Assembly (NCBI GenBank): GCA_017525525.1
Contig: JAFXSQ010000065.1
Span: forward strand, 1 to 58,671
DNA length: 58,671 nt
Source of the DNA: Lachnospiraceae bacterium
GTDB lineage: Bacteria > Bacillota > Clostridia > Lachnospirales > Lachnospiraceae
Reading direction: 5' to 3'
Positions 39,943-48,237 of the stretch are shown piece by piece; positions within the stretch are counted from its first letter, which is position 1, and the number at the start of each line of letters is the position of its first letter. A program made the position numbers and the translations under genes. Under the pieces are notes generated by a model that saw only the letters and a program-made list of their open reading frames with translations, had not been told where the DNA came from and ran no database searches.

Positions 39943-40968
39943 TTGAAAAGAATTCTGGTGATAGGAGGGACTTACTTTGCAGGTAAGTCCTTTCTGTCTG
40001 ATATAATAGACAAATTGAATAACGGGAATGAAAAGCTCGGGATAACGGTACTGAACCGCGGTACAAAAAGCCTCAAGGAGGTTCTCGGGCAGAGGTATGA
40101 TGTCACGTTGGAAAAAGGAAATGCAGAGTTTTGTGAGCTTCATTGCGACAGGACGGATGAGGAGGCGCTGAAAAGTGTGCTCGGCGGGTGTGACGATGCC
40201 AAAACCGGGAAGGCGGAGGAAAGTGCAGTCCCGTGTATAGATGCTGCGCGCTTTGATGCGGTCGTTGATTTCTGCGCATACAATTCCGGCGATATAGAAA
40301 AAGTGTTTAATGCGTTAGACACATATCCGGAGCAGTACATATTTCTAAGCACCTGTGACGTGTACGAGAGAGGAACGGGGCAGACGCTTGACGAGTCATC
40401 ACCCTTTGAAGAACGTCGCTTTCCGGGTGAGGCGGGCGCCTATATAACAGGTAAGGTCGCTCTTGAGCGGGAGCTTGACAGGCTGTGCGAGGAAACTCAG
40501 ACTGCGAAGACGGTCCTTCGTCCCTCTGTTATCTTCGGAGAGGGAAACTACGCTCCGCGGGAGGGAATGTACTTTAAGTGGATCGAGGGCGCGGGACAGA
40601 TAATTCATCCGTCGGATGCAACCGGAACATGTCAGCTGACCTATGTGGGTGATGTGGCTGAGGCAATATCGCTATGCCTGTTCAATGAGAAGGCATACGG
40701 CAAAGCCTATAACCTGATTGGGACGAAGCCCCTTACATACGATGCATTTGCGGACCTCTTAGAGAGCGCAACGGGAAGAAAGATAGAAAGAGTTCTGCTT
40801 TCCGTATCCGAAATAACAGCCCGCGGCATACCGCTTCCGTTCCCCTTGTATAAAGAGGAGTCGGAGGTGTACGACGGCGGGCTGATAAAAGAGCTTGGGT
40901 TTGATTATTCGGATGCTGTCAAAGCCATGAGTAACACATGGGAATCCTGCTTAAACAACGCTGTTTAA
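39943..40968 (+). CDS. NAD-dependent epimerase/dehydratase-like protein (extended SDR)
   Basis: A 341-residue Rossmann enzyme. The NAD-binding loop is ILVIGGTYFAGKS, a conserved strand end is FLSTCDVYERG, the Tyr-X3-Lys is YITGKVALE, and LRPSVIFGEGNYAPREGM and LTYVGDVAEAI follow. It resembles CSP41/reductase-like extended SDRs. TTG 39943 is the start, 2 nt after the kinase stop, with GGAG in the end of that gene, so the two are cotranscribed. The substrate is unknown. Confidence 0.8.
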   Translation: MKRILVIGGTYFAGKSFLSDIIDKLNNGNEKLGITVLNRGTKSLKEVLGQRYDVTLEKGNAEFCELHCDRTDEEALKSVLGGCDDAKTGKAEESAVPCIDAARFDAVVDFCAYNSGDIEKVFNALDTYPEQYIFLSTCDVYERGTGQTLDESSPFEERRFPGEAGAYITGKVALERELDRLCEETQTAKTVLRPSVIFGEGNYAPREGMYFKWIEGAGQIIHPSDATGTCQLTYVGDVAEAISLCLFNEKAYGKAYNLIGTKPLTYDAFADLLESATGRKIERVLLSVSEITARGIPLPFPLYKEESEVYDGGLIKELGFDYSDAVKAMSNTWESCLNNAV

Positions 40969-41005
40969 CTTAATATATCCGTATAAGCTATTATCATTTG
41001 TTGTA

Positions 41006-41764
41006 TCAGTCAAGCGATCCTAAATACTTTGGTATGCTTGACTCGGCGTAGGCAACGGCTTCCTCTAAGCTCATGCCGTGGAAGTAGCCTGCTCCAAAGC
41101 AGCGTCCTGACTTCTTGTCGTCTACAAAGGCTCCGACAACAACGCCCGGAAGCGCACTTTCGGGCGCGTTAGGCGCGGCGGGACCGCCGAGGTCGGTTCT
41201 GCACCAGCCCGGATCGGTAAGGTTGATCATCACATCCGTGCCCTCGTACACGGTGCCAAGATCCACGGTAACCTTATCGAGCGCGGCCTTGCTTGCGGAG
41301 TAGCCTGCCTGCTGGGGCTCACGCCTTATGCCGCTTGTTGTGTTGACGATGCGTCCGAAGCCTCGCTCAACCATCTTCGGGATGAAGTGGTACACAATCA
41401 TCATCGGTGCGATGGTGTTAATCTTAAAGCTGTCTTCATAGTCCGAGATCGGAGTATCCAGGAATTCGTTCCTGTAGGCAATCTGTATGCCTGCGTTGTT
41501 TAGGACTATATCCACGGTCTTTCCCAAGGCATCAATCTCCTTAAGCATAGCATCGACTGCCGAAAGGTCGGAGAGCTCTGCGGCTACGGGGTAAGCCTCA
41601 ACGCCCAAAGCCTTTGCCTCGCTGACTACCTTCTCAAGGTGCTCGAGCGTCCGTCCCTGAACTATAAGATTGCAACCCATCTTTGCCATGAAGAGCGCCG
41701 CTAAGTAACCTATTCCTCTGCTTGCGCCTGTAATTAAGGCGTAGCGTCCTTTTACATCAACCAT
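41006..41764 (-). CDS. Short-chain dehydrogenase/reductase
   Basis: A 252-residue classical SDR. The cofactor loop is TGASRGIGYLA, then NNAGIQ, the catalytic Ser in NTTSGI and YSASK (Tyr-X3-Lys). GRTLEH after the second strand suggests NADP(H). The C-terminal half has DPGWCRTDLGGPAAPNAPES. It lies downstream of, and on the same strand as, the iron alcohol dehydrogenase, 146 bp away, and may share regulation by the divergent AraC protein. The substrate is unknown. Confidence 0.85.
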   Translation of the reverse strand: MVDVKGRYALITGASRGIGYLAALFMAKMGCNLIVQGRTLEHLEKVVSEAKALGVEAYPVAAELSDLSAVDAMLKEIDALGKTVDIVLNNAGIQIAYRNEFLDTPISDYEDSFKINTIAPMMIVYHFIPKMVERGFGRIVNTTSGIRREPQQAGYSASKAALDKVTVDLGTVYEGTDVMINLTDPGWCRTDLGGPAAPNAPESALPGVVVGAFVDDKKSGRCFGAGYFHGMSLEEAVAYAESSIPKYLGSLD

Positions 41765-41804
41765 TTTCTTGATTCCTTTCTATAAATTGTTTTTCGCCTG
41801 AAAG

Positions 41805-41855
41805 TGTTTTCTTATAGTAAATGTTTTCTTATAGTAAATGTTTTCTTATAGTAAA
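41805..41855. repeat. 17-bp tandem repeat, three copies
   Basis: TGTTTTCTTATAGTAAA occurs three times head to tail, with a degraded further unit (TGCTTTCTTTT). It fills the gap between the alcohol dehydrogenase and the SDR genes and is A/T rich. Function unknown; possible slippage-variable spacer. Confidence 0.85.
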
Positions 41856-41910
41856 TGCTTTCTTTTAAAAATGCTTTTCGTCTGATAAATGCTTTTCACA
41901 AGTAATAATT

Positions 41911-43086
41911 CTATAGCATCATCCTATAAATGTTAGCGCAGTCTTCCTCGTTCAGCTTTACAAAGCCGTAGATATTTCCGTCGCGGCCGTCTCCGCGGCA
42001 GAGCACCTCGACCAATTTCGGGATATCCTCTTCCTTTGTGCCGAGCTCCTCGAAGTTCTTCGGCATGCCTATGGAGATGAGGAAGCTTCTAAATGCCTCG
42101 ATACCTTCGAGAGCCGTAACCTCGGGATGGTCAAAGTCCATCTGGCAGCCCCACACGCGAACCGCAACCTTGGCAAAGCGCATCACATCATGCTTCATGA
42201 CATACTTGAATACCGCGGGCATGGTAACGGCAAGTCCCGCGCCGTGAGCACAGTCGTAGAGAGCCGAGAACTCGTGCTCGATATTGTGGCTGTTCCAGTC
42301 CTGGCTTCGGCCTACGCCGCAGGAGTTGTTGTGAGCCATCATTCCGGCCCACATGATGTTCGCACGGGCCTCGTAATTATTCGGATCGGCGATTACTCGC
42401 GGCCCCTCGTGCTTCATGGTTAAGAGTAATGCTTCGATAAGTCTGTCGGTAACCTCGACCTCCTTGGTGTTGGTCAAATATCTTTCATAAAGATGCGCCA
42501 TGATGTCGGTAATGCCGGCAGCGCTCTGATAAGCCGGAAGGGTCTGGGTAAGAGCCGGATTGAGTATGGAAAAGCGGGGGCGGATCGCATTTCCGCTTGC
42601 GCCTCGCTTGAACATGCCTTCCTCCTTGGTAATCACGGAGTCCGGGCTTCCCTCGCTGCCCGCTGCCGCAATCGTAAGTATTGTTCCGACCGGGAGAGCT
42701 TCCTCTATGGGCTTTCCGCTATAGAAATCCCAGAAGTCTCCGTCATACAAAACGCCCGCCGCTATGGCCTTAGAGGAGTCAATCACGCTTCCTCCGCCAA
42801 CAGCGAGTACAAAGTCTACACCCTCTTTTTTGCAAAGCTCGATACCTTCATATACGAGACCGCTTCTTGGGTTTGGCTTTACGCCGCCGAGAGATACAAA
42901 GGGTATGCCCTCCTTGGTGAGAGAGGCCTCAACCCTGTCCAAAAGCCCCGAGCTCTTGGCGCTCTTTCCGCCGTAGTGGATAAGTACCTTTGTGCCGCCG
43001 AAGCGCTTTACATATTCGCCGGCCTCATTTTCGGTGTCCTTGCCGAAGGCAAAGAATGTCGGTGAGTAGAAAGTAAAATTCTCCAT
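41911..43086 (-). CDS. Iron-containing alcohol dehydrogenase (butanol dehydrogenase type)
   Basis: A 391-residue group III alcohol dehydrogenase. The cofactor site is VLAVGGGSVIDSSKAIA. Metal ligands are in ITDIMAHLYERY (Asp, His), in WNSHNIEHEFSALYDCAHGAGLA (two His) and in the helix between. The sequence resembles YqhD/BdhA-type NADPH-dependent enzymes that reduce aldehydes such as butanal. The minus-strand orientation places its start 354 bp from the divergent AraC gene. It is probably the main target of that regulator. GGGGATT precedes the start codon. Confidence 0.9.
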   Translation of the reverse strand: MENFTFYSPTFFAFGKDTENEAGEYVKRFGGTKVLIHYGGKSAKSSGLLDRVEASLTKEGIPFVSLGGVKPNPRSGLVYEGIELCKKEGVDFVLAVGGGSVIDSSKAIAAGVLYDGDFWDFYSGKPIEEALPVGTILTIAAAGSEGSPDSVITKEEGMFKRGASGNAIRPRFSILNPALTQTLPAYQSAAGITDIMAHLYERYLTNTKEVEVTDRLIEALLLTMKHEGPRVIADPNNYEARANIMWAGMMAHNNSCGVGRSQDWNSHNIEHEFSALYDCAHGAGLAVTMPAVFKYVMKHDVMRFAKVAVRVWGCQMDFDHPEVTALEGIEAFRSFLISIGMPKNFEELGTKEEDIPKLVEVLCRGDGRDGNIYGFVKLNEEDCANIYRMML

Positions 43087-43218
43087 GATTGTAATCCCCT
43101 TTCACTATATAGATAATAGTTATTATACACTTTTGCGCTTGTTTCGGATAGAAAAATGCTATGTAAAAATGCGATAATTGCGACTGCTTGGCAAAGCATT
43201 TTCCTGTTTCATCCTACT

Positions 43219-43290
43219 TTAGGCTGACAGCCTGAGCTGATGATTCTCGTATACATTTGCCTTTATGCTCTTTTCCTTAACAGAATTCAT
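43219..43290 (-). CDS. Possible 23-residue leader peptide
   Basis: A short frame (MNSVKEKSIKANVYENHQL..., 23 residues) has a very strong ribosome site, AAGAAAGGAGATG, 7 nt before its start. It lies between the divergent AraC and alcohol dehydrogenase genes on the latter's strand. It may be a regulatory leader peptide, a real microprotein, or the remnant start of a lost gene. Confidence 0.35.
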   Translation of the reverse strand: MNSVKEKSIKANVYENHQLRLSA

Positions 43291-43440
43291 TTGCTCACAT
43301 CTCCTTTCTTAAGAGCTTGGGTGCATTATAGGAATTTTCCTTTGAAATGTATTATAATTCTGTGGCGTTTTTTGTGATTTTGTGATATAAGTGAAATGTG
43401 ATGCGATGCACCGTGAAACGGTATACAAAAGGAGTTGCCT

Positions 43441-44184
43441 ATGAATACAGAGAAGGAATTGAATTACAGACTTTACATACAAAAAGAGGAGAGCTTTACC
43501 AGGTCGAACATCAAGAGCGAATTCTCCCGATACAACGATATAAAGTACGGAAATGTAAAAAAGGTTCGAGAGAATGTGGAGATTATAAAGAAAACTTTTT
43601 TTGAGGGCAAGGGCAGTCTGTCCGACGATCCGCTCAGGAATACCATGTATCATTTTGTGGTGTCCGCGGGTATCATCGCGCGGGTGTGCATAGATGCGGG
43701 CCTTCCGCACGACGACTCCTACACCCTGAGCGACATATACATTCGCAAGGCTGACAAATGCAAATCTCCGACGGAGATAGTCGATCTTCTGTGTGAGATG
43801 CAGCTTGACTTTGCGACGCGCATGAAGCGCCTGAAAAAGAAGAACGCCATATCGATTCATGTGAGAAATGCGATAGACTACATTTACGACCATCTTCACG
43901 AGCCGATTACCCTGCAGGAGCTGGCAGAGCGCGAAGGGCTTAACCCCAACTACTTTTCAAAGCTTTTTGCAAAGGAAACCGGGAGCACGGCGAAGGCTTA
44001 TATATTGAACGCGAAGATTACAACTGCCAAAAATATGCTGCTTTATTCCGGTCAGTCGCTTTCGAACATCTCGCTTTCGCTGGGGTTTTCGTCGCAGAGC
44101 GCATTTACGGCGGCCTTCAAGGCGGGAACGGGCATGACTCCGGGGCAGTTTCGCAATACGGGAAACTACACTGAACTGATATAA
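43441..44184 (+). CDS. AraC-family transcriptional regulator
   Basis: A 247-residue regulator. The C-terminal 100 residues are the double HTH: DHLHEPITLQELAEREGLN then YFSKLFAKETGSTAKAYI, and LSNISLSLGFSSQSAFTAAF with KAGTGMTPGQFRN. The N-terminal part (residues 1-140) is a helical sensor region of the type found with many Firmicute AraC proteins. GGAG precedes ATG 43441; an upstream TTG is unlikely. It is divergent from the alcohol dehydrogenase and SDR genes, which it probably controls. Confidence 0.87.
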   Translation: MNTEKELNYRLYIQKEESFTRSNIKSEFSRYNDIKYGNVKKVRENVEIIKKTFFEGKGSLSDDPLRNTMYHFVVSAGIIARVCIDAGLPHDDSYTLSDIYIRKADKCKSPTEIVDLLCEMQLDFATRMKRLKKKNAISIHVRNAIDYIYDHLHEPITLQELAEREGLNPNYFSKLFAKETGSTAKAYILNAKITTAKNMLLYSGQSLSNISLSLGFSSQSAFTAAFKAGTGMTPGQFRNTGNYTELI

Positions 44185-44276
44185 AAAAAGTGTTATCTTA
44201 TATATATAAATGTAGACATTTTGACATATTTGTGAGATACTTACCCCAAGTATGCCCTGGGAGGTTTAAGCGGAAG

Positions 44277-45179
44277 ATGAACAAGAAAAAGCTTATTATT
44301 ATAATTTCGAGTGTGGTAGCACTGCTGGGTGTCGCAGCGGCAGTGTTTTTTTTGGTTTTCAACAAGAAAGGATACCGGCTGCTCAAGGTCTATGAGGTCA
44401 AGGGGCAGGCCTCTGTGACGAGGGAGAGCATAGGTGAGATAGAGCCCTATGACAATATGGTCCTTGAGTCCGGAGATGTGGTCGCGCTCGACACGGGCGA
44501 GATGACCCTGAGGGCCGACGAGGACAAGTATATCCAGCTCGAGGAGCACACGAAGCTGAAGCTTGTCGCCACAGGCAGCAGCTCCAAGAGCAAGACAACA
44601 ATCGATCTTATGGAGGGCGCGATAACCAACGACATACAGAACAAGCTGTCCGAGGGTTCGTCCTACGATGTGAACACTCCGAACTCCACGATGTCCGTGC
44701 GCGGAACCATCTTCCGGGTGCAGGTCTACGAGGAGAACGGCGTGAAGTACACCAAGGTTTCCGTGTTCGAGGGCGAGGTGGAGACAAAGCTTGTATACAA
44801 GGACGGAACGATTGCCGAGAAGGCAGTCAGCATACAGAAGGGCAAGGAGGTCATCATCTATGAGGATGACAAGACAACCGATTATGTATCCGAGCCTACG
44901 GATATCGACTTCGATGCTCTTGACGACAAGGTGCTCGATCTGATTAGGGATGCAAACGATAAGGGACGAGACGTGGCCATGGCAGAAGAGGAGTTCGAAG
45001 AGCATATGAAGGATACGGCCCTCGTAACATTTGCTTATAACGGAAATGTATTCGCAACTCAAACCGTGAAGAAGGGCGAGAAGGTTCAGGAGCCGGTACT
45101 GATGCCGGCGCCGAGCGGAAGCTGGGATTACGATTTCAGCAAGCCTGTAACTGAGGATATCACTATCAACTGGAGATAA
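44277..45179 (+). CDS. Membrane-anchored FecR-domain protein
   Basis: A 300-residue protein with an N-terminal membrane helix (residues 4-28, LIIIISSVVALLGVAAAVFF). The outside part is a FecR domain: a VKGQASVTRE strand, LESGDVVALDTGEMTLRADE, IDLMEGAITNDIQNK, NTPNSTMSVRGTIFRVQV and KVSVFEGEVETKLV. A Glu-rich helix and a short beta end (ITINWR) follow. FecR domains sense or scaffold at the envelope. GGGAGG precedes ATG 44277. The next genes are a large surface protein and a CHASE2 adenylate cyclase. FecR and CHASE2 genes are often neighbours. Confidence 0.85.
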   Translation: MNKKKLIIIISSVVALLGVAAAVFFLVFNKKGYRLLKVYEVKGQASVTRESIGEIEPYDNMVLESGDVVALDTGEMTLRADEDKYIQLEEHTKLKLVATGSSSKSKTTIDLMEGAITNDIQNKLSEGSSYDVNTPNSTMSVRGTIFRVQVYEENGVKYTKVSVFEGEVETKLVYKDGTIAEKAVSIQKGKEVIIYEDDKTTDYVSEPTDIDFDALDDKVLDLIRDANDKGRDVAMAEEEFEEHMKDTALVTFAYNGNVFATQTVKKGEKVQEPVLMPAPSGSWDYDFSKPVTEDITINWR

Positions 45180-45189
45180 AGAAGAAAGG

Positions 45190-45229
45190 TTGGCGCAGGA
45201 TTACATAGTAATCGGGCCGTTACATATTA
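45190..45229 (+). repeat. GATTAC-hairpin leader element, copy 4
   Basis: TGGCGCAG, GATTAC-ATA-GTAATC (45199-45213), GGCC, then CATATTA (45223-45229), followed by AAAAAGGAG, the ribosome site of the surface protein gene. The inner stem is kept although the loop has changed. Confidence 0.7.
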
Positions 45230-45246
45230 AAAAGGAGTGTTGCGCG

Positions 45247-48099
45247 ATGAAGGAAAAAAATACCTCGGAAAGGCAGAAAAGAACTAAACACATAAAGAAC
45301 TTTTGGGTCTATGTGCTTGTGTTTGCGCTGGTGGTCGGAACAGCTTTCGCGATTCCGTCAAGATTAACCGGTCATGATGTTAATGAGCATTATGCATACG
45401 GATTGTATGATGTGGAGACCGAGAGAGTAACCATGGAGGAGATGGAGGCCGAAGTACCGGATCCGATAAATGAGGTCGAGGTGGTTCCTGACAATAAGAC
45501 ATACTCGGACGGTGACACCGGCGGGCCCGGGGATACCGGCGATAGCGGCGGAGGCGGTGAGCCTGCCGATACCGAAACTCCGGTTCACACCTACATAACT
45601 CCGTACCTGAATGTGAGCATCAACAGCAGTTATTACTACGGGGAGAGCATAAATCCTTCCGTAAGCACCAATTCCAACGGAACCAAGACAATAGAGTATA
45701 AGGAGAACGGCAAGGCGGATTCGACCTACACGACGACAAAGCCGACCGAGCCCGGAGACTATGTCCTTCGCGTGAAGGTTTCTGGGACTTATACATATTA
45801 CAGCGCTTCGACAACCAAGAAGTTTTCTATACTGAAGATTAAGAATATAAAGGCAAGCGTTACCTGCCCGGACACCGAGGTCGGCGAGACTTATTCTCCG
45901 ACTGTTCAGACGGAGTCGGACAGCACGAGCTATACCTTTGAATACAAGACAAAGGGAGCCGAAGACAGCGCATACGCGAGCACGAAGCCGACCGAAGCCG
46001 GAGAGTATACGGTTAGGGCTACGATAGCCGAAACGGCGCATTACGAGAAGCACACCGCGACCGCTGATTTTACGATAACGAAGAAGAAGGCAACTGCCAC
46101 GGTATCTGTTTCGGATTCCTTCGTGGGAGATGAGTATGAGCCCGTGCTTACCACGGATTCCGACGGTAAGGATAAGGCTGCCTACGAGTACAAAAAGGCA
46201 GGGGATGCAGACAGCGCATACGCGAGCGCAAAGCCGACTGCGGCCGGAGAGTACGTTGTAAGAGCGACCGTTCCGGAGACGGATACATATGAGAAGGCAG
46301 TATGCGAGGGAAGCTTCAAGATAAGCAAGATAACAGGCAGCGCCAAGGTTTTTGTTCCGGATACATATGTCGGAGATGAGTACGCGCCCGAGCTTACCAC
46401 GGATTCCGACGGCAAGGATGCAGCAGAATTCAAATATAGGAAAGCAGGCGGGGATGAGACGGCGTACTCTTCTGCAAAGCCTGTTGCAGCAGGCAGTTAC
46501 GAGGTTTTAGCGAGCGTTCCCGAGACGGACAAATATCTTGAGACCTCCGCAACCTCAAGCTTTACCATAAGCAAAATCAGTACGGGTAAGGCAACCGTGT
46601 CGGTTCCCGATTCATTGGTCGGAGCGACCTATGAGCCGACTCTGACGACAGATTCGGACGGCAAGGACAAGGCGGTTTTCGAATACGCAAAGTCGGGAGA
46701 CGGAATTTATTCCTCCGTTAAGCCTACGGCTGCAGGCAAGTATACGGTTCGCGTTACGATTCCCGAGACGGACAAATATCTCGAGATAACAGCGACATCG
46801 AGCTTTACCATAAGCAAGATATTTACCGGGACAGCGTCTATAGACATATCTGATGTGACGGAGGGCACGGATTACGATCCTATCCTTACCACCGACTCCG
46901 ACGGCAAGGCGCTTGCCTTTATGGAGTACAAGAAGCAGGGCGAGGCTGATTCGGCTTATACAAGAACCAAGCCGACAGAGCCCGGTAGTTACGTGGTTCG
47001 CGCTACGGTTCCCGAGACAGACAAGTATGAGAAGATAGTATGCACGGCAAGCTATGCCATCAATGAGAAAGCGGTAGATCCGACTAACCCGGACGAGCCT
47101 TCGACTACGGAGACACCGACGGATCCCGAGAGTACCGAGGAGCCGGTTAACCCGGTCGATCCGGCAACGGGCAAAAAGGAGATGGTAGTCGATCTTGCGC
47201 ACACAGAGCAGTTCTACTACGGAACGAATTATTCTTTAAGCTTCCGTGTGGTTGACGGAATCGGCAGCTATGTGGCTCCGGACGTGTTCAAGCTCGCAAG
47301 CTCCGAGACAGCATGGTTTTCCGGACTTCCAACGCAGCCGGGTATCTATGACGCAAGGATTTATATCAAAGGGAATGAGACCTATAACGACTTTATGATG
47401 ACGGTTAAGTTCTCGCTAGTTTACCTTCCCGCGCCTTCGGAGGCCTATACATTTACGGGCACGAAGGGCAACAACGATTACTTTACCGGTGATGTGAGCA
47501 TCAACGCGCCGGAAGGTTACGAGATATCCTACAGGCTCGGCGACAGCTACGCCAAGTCTCTTGCCTACACAGGTGATAAGGAATTTGTGTACTTAAGAAG
47601 GATTTCGGACGGCGCGATGACAGGCGCGATACAGATAGTTGAAGAGGTCAAGCAGGACGGCGAGAGTCCTTCGCTTGCGCAGGGAATATACGATGAGAAC
47701 GGCAATGCTTTAAGCGCGAGCGGCCCCATCTACGCAAACCTCCTGAGCTTTGCGATTCAGGACGAGCATCTCTCGGCGGTAAGAGTTGACGGCAAGACTG
47801 TTCCGGTAGTCAACAACAGGGCCGAGATTTCGGTTGAAACCAACGGCGGAGCAAGGACAGTGACGATAGAAGCAGAGGATGAGGCCGGCAATACATTTAC
47901 CACGAACCTAATCTTCATGGCTTCGTGGATGACGGATATGACGATTCCGGCGGGAACTCAGGTGCTTCTGCAGACGGGAAATACATACAACTTAAGCTCG
48001 GGCAAGTGGTCGATGAGCGGCGACTCGAGCATATACACAGGCGGAAATGTGTTCTATGTAAGACAGGATATAGAGGAGACTTTTTCAAAGCTTAACTAA
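45247..48099 (+). CDS. Large secreted surface protein with six tandem Ig-like repeats
   Basis: A 950-residue protein. A basic start and hydrophobic stretch (NFWVYVLVFALVVGTAFAI) export it or anchor it in the membrane. A Gly/Asp-rich linker precedes six repeats of about 82 residues between about residues 115 and 610. Each has the pattern ATVSVPDSxVGxxYEPxLTTDSDGK, then a YKKAGxxDSAY strand, KPTAAGxYVVRATVPETDKY and SSFTISKI. The repeats resemble the MBG/YDG-type Ig folds of bacterial adhesins. A Pro/Thr linker (about 615-655) leads to a C-terminal domain of about 300 residues with Ig-like strands. ATG 45247 is preferred, with AAAGGAG upstream. No LPXTG motif is seen. It may be the ligand-binding surface part of the signalling cluster. 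Confidence 0.82.
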   Translation: MKEKNTSERQKRTKHIKNFWVYVLVFALVVGTAFAIPSRLTGHDVNEHYAYGLYDVETERVTMEEMEAEVPDPINEVEVVPDNKTYSDGDTGGPGDTGDSGGGGEPADTETPVHTYITPYLNVSINSSYYYGESINPSVSTNSNGTKTIEYKENGKADSTYTTTKPTEPGDYVLRVKVSGTYTYYSASTTKKFSILKIKNIKASVTCPDTEVGETYSPTVQTESDSTSYTFEYKTKGAEDSAYASTKPTEAGEYTVRATIAETAHYEKHTATADFTITKKKATATVSVSDSFVGDEYEPVLTTDSDGKDKAAYEYKKAGDADSAYASAKPTAAGEYVVRATVPETDTYEKAVCEGSFKISKITGSAKVFVPDTYVGDEYAPELTTDSDGKDAAEFKYRKAGGDETAYSSAKPVAAGSYEVLASVPETDKYLETSATSSFTISKISTGKATVSVPDSLVGATYEPTLTTDSDGKDKAVFEYAKSGDGIYSSVKPTAAGKYTVRVTIPETDKYLEITATSSFTISKIFTGTASIDISDVTEGTDYDPILTTDSDGKALAFMEYKKQGEADSAYTRTKPTEPGSYVVRATVPETDKYEKIVCTASYAINEKAVDPTNPDEPSTTETPTDPESTEEPVNPVDPATGKKEMVVDLAHTEQFYYGTNYSLSFRVVDGIGSYVAPDVFKLASSETAWFSGLPTQPGIYDARIYIKGNETYNDFMMTVKFSLVYLPAPSEAYTFTGTKGNNDYFTGDVSINAPEGYEISYRLGDSYAKSLAYTGDKEFVYLRRISDGAMTGAIQIVEEVKQDGESPSLAQGIYDENGNALSASGPIYANLLSFAIQDEHLSAVRVDGKTVPVVNNRAEISVETNGGARTVTIEAEDEAGNTFTTNLIFMASWMTDMTIPAGTQVLLQTGNTYNLSSGKWSMSGDSSIYTGGNVFYVRQDIEETFSKLN

Positions 48100-48100
48100 A

Positions 48101-48194
48101 GATTCTTCGGACTAAAGAGGATGTATTGACACGACATAGCTTTGCATAAGTTCGACTAACGAAATCAAAGATTTCGAGTCTCACTTACGTCGTG
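48101..48194. repeat. 94-bp palindromic dispersed repeat, copy 2
   Basis: 92 of 94 bases agree with 26349-26442. It begins 2 nt after the stop of the surface protein gene. With its REP-like end (GCGAAGCGAAGAGTCTT to about 48218) the element is bounded by the inverted ends AAGATTCTTCG and CGAAGAGTCTT. It may also serve as a terminator or mRNA stabiliser. Confidence 0.8.
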
Positions 48195-48237
48195 CCATTA
48201 GGCGAAGCGAAGAGTCTTAAACAAGGTGTAACTGATT

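Noticed and set aside
41805-41855. CRISPR array
   Set aside because: The units are contiguous 17-bp repeats without spacers, and no cas genes are in the window.
42493-43065. 190-codon + strand frame inside the alcohol dehydrogenase
   Set aside because: The minus-strand frame has all catalytic and metal residues; this one has none.
44241-45062. 273-codon minus-strand frame opposite the FecR gene
   Set aside because: It is antisense to a recognised domain and reads as a mirror artefact.
48140-48194. Possible tRNA fragment in the 94-bp repeat (TTCGAGTC resembles a T-loop)
   Set aside because: No acceptor stem, D-arm or anticodon arm can be drawn. The match is part of the palindromic repeat.
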